A stretch of DNA of 64,000 nt from Actinomyces procaprae (GTDB lineage: Bacteria; Actinomycetota; Actinomycetes; Actinomycetales; Actinomycetaceae), in assembly GCF_004798665.1 (NCBI RefSeq), contig NZ_CP039292.1, positions 2,418,001 through 2,482,000 on the forward strand, written 5' to 3'. Of the stretch, positions 63,175 through 64,000 are shown in pieces. Position 1 is the first letter of the stretch. Each line of letters opens with the position of its first letter. The position numbers and the translations under genes are program-made. The notes beneath the pieces are model-generated. The model did not search any database, had not been told where the DNA came from, and saw nothing but the letters and a program-made list of their open reading frames with translations.

Positions 63175-64000
63175 CAGTACAGCAGGAGGCTGCGGGACCC
63201 CTGGGCGGCGGCGTCGGGCACCGTGGGCACCACCGCGATGAGGGTTCCCGGCACGTCCCCCTCGACCTCGGTGGTGACCACCGCCGCGGCGAGGACCGTC
63301 CCCCCGCCCGTCCCCGCGATCACCAGGGCGGACACGTCCTGCGGAACCTCGGGGGTGAGCGTGGTGGCGGCGGGGACCTCGACATCCTGAGTCCACTGCC
63401 CGTCGGCGGAGGCCAAGGTGAGGGACGCCGCGGTCTGCGCGGTGTTGGTCAGCACCAGGGACGTCTCCAGCCCCGCGCCCCGGGGCAGGGCCAGGGCGGC
63501 GCCCTCCGCTGCGTCGACGGCGGCCTGCACCCAGGCGATGTCATGGGCCAGGGCGCCGGAGCGGTCGGGATACTCCCCCGCGCTGCGCACAAGCCTGACG
63601 GCGGCACCGACGGGTGCGTCGGCGGACACGCGCACGGCGTAGGCGCCCGGACTCACCCCCGCCAGGGAGAAGTCGAAGACCGCTCCCGGGTCGACGGTCG
63701 CAGCGGTGGCGCCCGGCAGCTCCTCCTCGTCGTCGGCGCCGATCAGTGAGATGGACACGGTAGCGGGCGCCGCCCCGGGGTTGACCACGCGCACGGCGGG
63801 CCCCTCCGAGGAGACCGCCCCGGACTCGGCCTCGGTCTCCCCCTGTGCGGCGGCGTCGACGAGCACCACGCCCGGGATCGCCTGCTCGGTGGCGGGGGCG
63901 GCGCCGGCGGTGAGCGTGTCGACCCCGGCGGGCGTCTCACCGTCCAAGGACTCGGTGACCAGCACCGGAATCAGTGAGCCGCCTTCCGCCTCCACGCTGA
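63174..64000 (-). CDS. DUF5719-like secreted protein, 5' end beyond the window
   Basis: The frame is open to the right edge, so at least 274 C-terminal residues are present and the start is missing; the GTG at 63995 is probably internal. The sequence is Ala/Val/Gly/Thr-rich and beta-strand-like with repeated themes: VRVVNPGAAPATVSISLIGA, TAATVDPGAVFDFSLAGVSP, LETSLVLTNTAQTAASLTLA and PVGAAVRLVRSAGEYPD. This matches the DUF5719 style of actinobacterial exported proteins encoded beside glycosyltransferase and DUF3499 genes. Its last codon overlaps the next gene. Role unknown; likely extracytoplasmic. Confidence 0.75.
   Translation of the reverse strand, partial: SVEAEGGSLIPVLVTESLDGETPAGVDTLTAGAAPATEQAIPGVVLVDAAAQGETEAESGAVSSEGPAVRVVNPGAAPATVSISLIGADDEEELPGATAATVDPGAVFDFSLAGVSPGAYAVRVSADAPVGAAVRLVRSAGEYPDRSGALAHDIAWVQAAVDAAEGAALALPRGAGLETSLVLTNTAQTAASLTLASADGQWTQDVEVPAATTLTPEVPQDVSALVIAGTGGGTVLAAAVVTTEVEGDVPGTLIAVVPTVPDAAAQGSRSLLLY

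Overview
The window is high-GC DNA (around 70% G+C over most of its length) with GTG starts, many 1-4 nt stop/start overlaps and an actinobacterial gene set: mtrA-mtrB-lpqB, an Rv3235-like gene beside secA, long-form hpf, DUF3499 and its HExxH-less metallopeptidase-family neighbour, and a MoxR/DUF58/SpoIIM/RDD block. Together with CDP-glycerol-type wall polymer genes and small genome-style packing this points to an Actinomyces-like member of the Actinomycetaceae. The genus is an inference. No tRNA, rRNA, CRISPR array, integrase or transposase was recognised.

Layout. 1-14.2 kb (minus strand): a cell-wall glycopolymer cluster with a TPR protein cut by the window edge, tagD, a GT2 glycosyltransferase, two large CDP-glycerol glycerophosphotransferase-type proteins, a CgeB-like/GT2 fusion, a UDP-ManNAcA-type dehydrogenase and an LCP ligase. 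A two-gene XRE-ImmA/PIN-like module is wedged into the cluster at 5.1-6.6 kb. 14.2-16.7 kb: ilvE and leuB. 16.7-17.7 kb: a gene-poor stretch with a short tandem repeat and two symmetric '3+3' inverted-array elements. 17.7-20.6 kb: two tandem paralogous SMC/RecF-like AAA ATPases and a probable relic of a partner gene. 20.9-24.6 kb: the ilvBNC operon with a branched-chain leader peptide; ilvB carries a 1-nt frameshift. 24.6-28.9 kb: an AspT/YidE-type permease, then a sulfur/persulfide operon (CoA-disulfide reductase-rhodanese, CsoR/CstR-type regulator, small Cys-rich protein) behind a clear GC-tract operator. 29.0-34.2 kb: a STAND NTPase with eight near-identical TPRs, and an AAA ATPase-DUF4276 pair, both defence-like. 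34.3-38.9 kb: sbcD-sbcC. 39-44.4 kb: small conserved proteins, an HTH protein, a SAF protein, a ParA/CpaE-like ATPase, a LysM protein and the Rv3235-like protein. 44.4-53.7 kb: secA, comF, hpf, lpqB-mtrB-mtrA. 54.1-61.6 kb: a membrane-protein block of DUF4129, DUF4350, MoxR, DUF58, SpoIIM and RDD. 61.6-64 kb: a second copy of the 3+3 element, then DUF3499, the metallopeptidase-family protein and a DUF5719-like protein cut by the right edge.

How the parts fit. TagD makes CDP-glycerol for the two glycerophosphotransferases, the dehydrogenase supplies an acidic sugar and the LCP enzyme would attach the polymer to peptidoglycan. IlvB/N/C, IlvE and LeuB cover branched-chain amino acid synthesis, with leader-peptide control of ilvBNC. 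MtrAB-LpqB and the LysM/SAF/ParA-like genes concern envelope and division.

The most unusual signals are: (i) the 3+3 inverted-array elements, one sequence class present twice about 44.5 kb apart in opposite orientation and a second class close to the first copy; (ii) the tandem ATPases with an apparent decayed TOPRIM-like partner next to such an element; (iii) the STAND-TPR gene with recently homogenised repeats near an ATPase-DUF4276 module; (iv) the ilvB frameshift.
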